Positions 62,401 to 64,000 of a DNA stretch of 64,000 nt are shown here, one piece after another. Under the pieces are notes generated by a model. That model ran no database searches. It was not told where the DNA came from and worked only from the letters and a program-made list of their open reading frames with translations. Each line of letters begins with the position of its first letter. Position 1 is the first letter of the stretch. Source of the stretch: Aristolochia californica. Its lineage: Eukaryota; Streptophyta; Magnoliopsida; Piperales; Aristolochiaceae. The position numbers and the translations under genes are program-made. The DNA is taken from contig JARWKL010000010.1 in NCBI GenBank assembly GCA_029961685.1, forward strand, positions 13,847,931-13,911,930, in the 5' to 3' direction.

Positions 62401-62865
62401 CAGTTACAAGTCCATTTCCTCTAAAATTCCACCAAACTATTATTAGGGGGTTGTACTAGTAGAATTTCCCAAACATGGATTTTGGGGTTCATTTTTAGTG
62501 CGTGAAATAATTTTCTATTCATTATTATAGTTTTCAAATTTTTTTGCACACATGAACTCTAAAATTTTCATCTTGTTGCGATCTTATATCTTTTTTGTTT
62601 ACGAAGAAAAATGGGAGTCACAAGTTTGGACCTCTAAAAAAAAAATTTCAACATAAAAAAATGGGGATGCACAAATGCTGGGAGGGATAATTCCAAAGAG
62701 TATCTGTGATTTTTAAGGATAGGCAAAAAAGTAGGTTGTTTGGCTCTGGTAAATATCGTACCACTTGAGAATTCAACTTTTTCTACCCCCCCTAAATTTT
62801 TTGCCACTTGCATCCTCAACATGCTTGTGGCATGCACACCCACCACACTTAAAGCATGTTGGGAT
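62401..62865. repeat. X/F hybrid monomer
   Basis: The head is X (GTCCATTTCC, CCAAACTATT, GTACTAGT to 62460). From 62461 it reads AGAATTTCC and then ATCTTGTTGCG and TACGAAGAAAAATGG as in F. Diagnostic bases 62458 and 62461 bracket the switch to about three bases, unless one of them is a chance point mutation. Confidence 0.78.
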
Positions 62866-63331
62866 CAGTTACAAGTCCCTTTCCTATAAAATTCCACCAA
62901 GCTATTATTATGGGGTTGTACTAGTGGAATTTCCCAAACATGGATTTTGGGGTTCATTTTTAGTGCGTGAAAAAATTTTCTATTCATTATTATAGTTTTC
63001 AAATTTTTTTGCACACATGAACTCTTAAATTTTCATTTTGTTGCGATCTTATATCTTTTTTGTTTACGAGGAAAAATTGGTGTCACAAGTTTGGACCTCA
63101 AAAAAAAAAAAAGTTTGAATATCCAAAATGGGGATGCACAAATGCTGGGAGAGATAATTCCAAATAGTATCTGTGATTTTTTAGGATAGGCAAAAAAGTG
63201 GGTTGTTTGGCTCAGGTAAATATCCAACCACTCGAGAATTCAACCTTTTCTACCCCCCCTAATTTTTCGCCACTTGCATCCTCAACATGCTTGTGGCATG
63301 CACACCCACCACACTTAATACATGTTGGGAT

Positions 63332-64000
63332 CAGTTCCAAGTCCCTTTCCTATAAAATTCCACCAAGCTATTATTAGGGGGTTGTACTAGTGGAATTTCC
63401 CAAACATGGATTTTGGGGTTTATTCTTAGTGCGTGAAATAATTTTCTATTCATTATTATAGTTTTCAAATTTTTTTGCACACATGAACTCTAAAATTTTC
63501 ATTTTGTTGCGATCTTATATCTTTTTTGTTTACGAGGAAAAATGGGAGTCACAAGTTTGGACCTGAAAAAAAAAATTTTGAACATAAAAAAATGGGGATG
63601 CACAAATGCTGGGAGAGATAATTCCAAAGACTATCTGTGATTTTTAAGGATAGGCAAAAAAGTAGGTTGTTTGGCTCTGGTAAATATCGACCCACTTGAG
63701 ACTTCAACTTTTTCTACCCCGCCCTAATTTTTGGCCACTTGCATCCTCAACATGCTTGTGGCATGCACACCCACCGCACTTAAAGCATGTTGGGATCAGT
63801 TACAAGTCCCTTTCCTATAAAATTCCACCAAGCAATTATTAGGGGTTGTACTAGTGGAATTTCCCAAACATGGATTTTGGGGTTCCTTTTTAGTGCGTGA
63901 AATAATTTTCTATTCATTATTATAGTTTTCAAATTTTTTTGCACACATGAAGTCTAAAATTTTCATTTTGATGCGATCTTATATCTTTTTTGTTTACGAG
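63332..64000. repeat. Last full monomer and partial monomer at window edge
   Basis: A full unit begins at 63332 (start motif altered to CAGTTCCAAG) and a partial one at 63797. The full unit has GGGGTTTATTCTTAG and GAGACTTC, so EcoRI is lost. Both stay in the same orientation, so the satellite continues past the window. Confidence 0.9.

Larger units (their letters stand above)
61001..63331. repeat. X - F/X - Y - X/F - G block with two hybrid monomers
   Basis: Monomers start at 61001 (X), 61468 (F head, X body), 61936 (Y), 62401 (X head, F body) and 62866 (G). Compared with 51662-53990 (X-Y-X-F-G), one F/X unit is gained before Y and X plus F are fused after Y. 61001 also has the A-type CACATATT, so it is itself a mosaic. 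Confidence 0.82.
1..64000. repeat. Satellite DNA array, ~466-bp monomer, head to tail
   Basis: The motif CAGTTACAAGTCC recurs every 460-467 bp from base 1 to base 63797, apart from two 241-bp units and a few units of 469-483 bp in the right part. All copies point the same way, and I see no inversion, foreign insertion or unique sequence. Landmarks inside each unit, in order, are: an ATAAAATTCCACC head; AGGGGGTTGTAC; GGAATTTCCCAAA; a T-run before GCACACATGA; GCGATCTTATAT; GGGAGTCACAAG; an A-run of about 9-13; GGGGATGCACAAATGC; GGTAAATATCC; GAGAATTCAAC with an EcoRI site near +371; a C-run of about 6-8; and a closing dyad around GGCATGCACACCCACC. Period and orientation are read directly. The satellite's name and chromosome location are unknown to me. 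Confidence 0.98.

Noticed and set aside
1..64000. CRISPR-like array (regular repeats)
   Set aside because: The unit is about 466 bp, with no short repeat and unique spacer structure and no cas genes; the entire unit is repeated.
1..64000. Transposon or LTR origin of the monomer
   Set aside because: I found no terminal repeats, target-site duplications, primer-binding site or recognisable reverse transcriptase or transposase coding. A database search with the monomer consensus would settle it.
1..64000. Assembly artefact (collapsed or duplicated repeat)
   Set aside because: Private variants in almost every HOR argue for true separate copies. The near-identical pair at 31663-35389 and the C27 run remain the places where an artefact is possible.

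Overview
The whole window is one uninterrupted satellite DNA array. I find no protein-coding gene, RNA gene, CRISPR array or mobile element. The repeat unit is about 466 bp, AT-rich, always in the same orientation and joined head to tail. I set its phase at the CAGTTACAAGTCC motif because the window happens to begin there. I count 138 units plus a partial one; two units are truncated to 241 bp. Long arrays with multi-unit (higher-order) repeats point to a eukaryotic chromosome, most likely centromeric, pericentromeric or another heterochromatic block. Scale and AT-richness would suit a plant, but I do not recognise the satellite family and cannot name the organism.

Region 1 (1-39581) is a homogenised higher-order array. 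Four diagnostic monomer types, called A, B, C and D here, repeat as A-B-C-D with a period of about 1863 bp. Of 21 higher-order repeats (HORs), 16 are tetramers, two are hexamers (A-B-C-D/B-C-D) and three are trimers (one A-B/C-D, two A-B-C/D). Each odd-length HOR is explained by one out-of-register exchange inside a monomer, and the switch point can be bracketed from diagnostic bases.

Region 2 (39582-46549) holds three copies of a related tetramer, A-B-E-D, in which C is replaced by a different monomer E and the D head is E-like. A trimer follows whose first monomer is a three-part A/C/B mosaic.

Region 3 (46550-64000) is more diverged. Strict A-B-C-D order is lost, base substitutions are more frequent, and local structures appear: a six-unit block present twice at 3.51 kb spacing, two identical half-length monomers, expanded poly-C runs of 27 and 13, and two hybrid monomers that look like opposite products of exchange between the same two types. 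The left-to-right fall in regularity suggests the homogenised core lies to the left and the array edge to the right.

Short open frames of 60-105 codons recur in every unit on both strands. They are by-products of the repeat: they change frame whenever the A-run changes by one base and show no sign of being genes. All identity statements are by-eye comparisons of diagnostic bases, not computed alignments.
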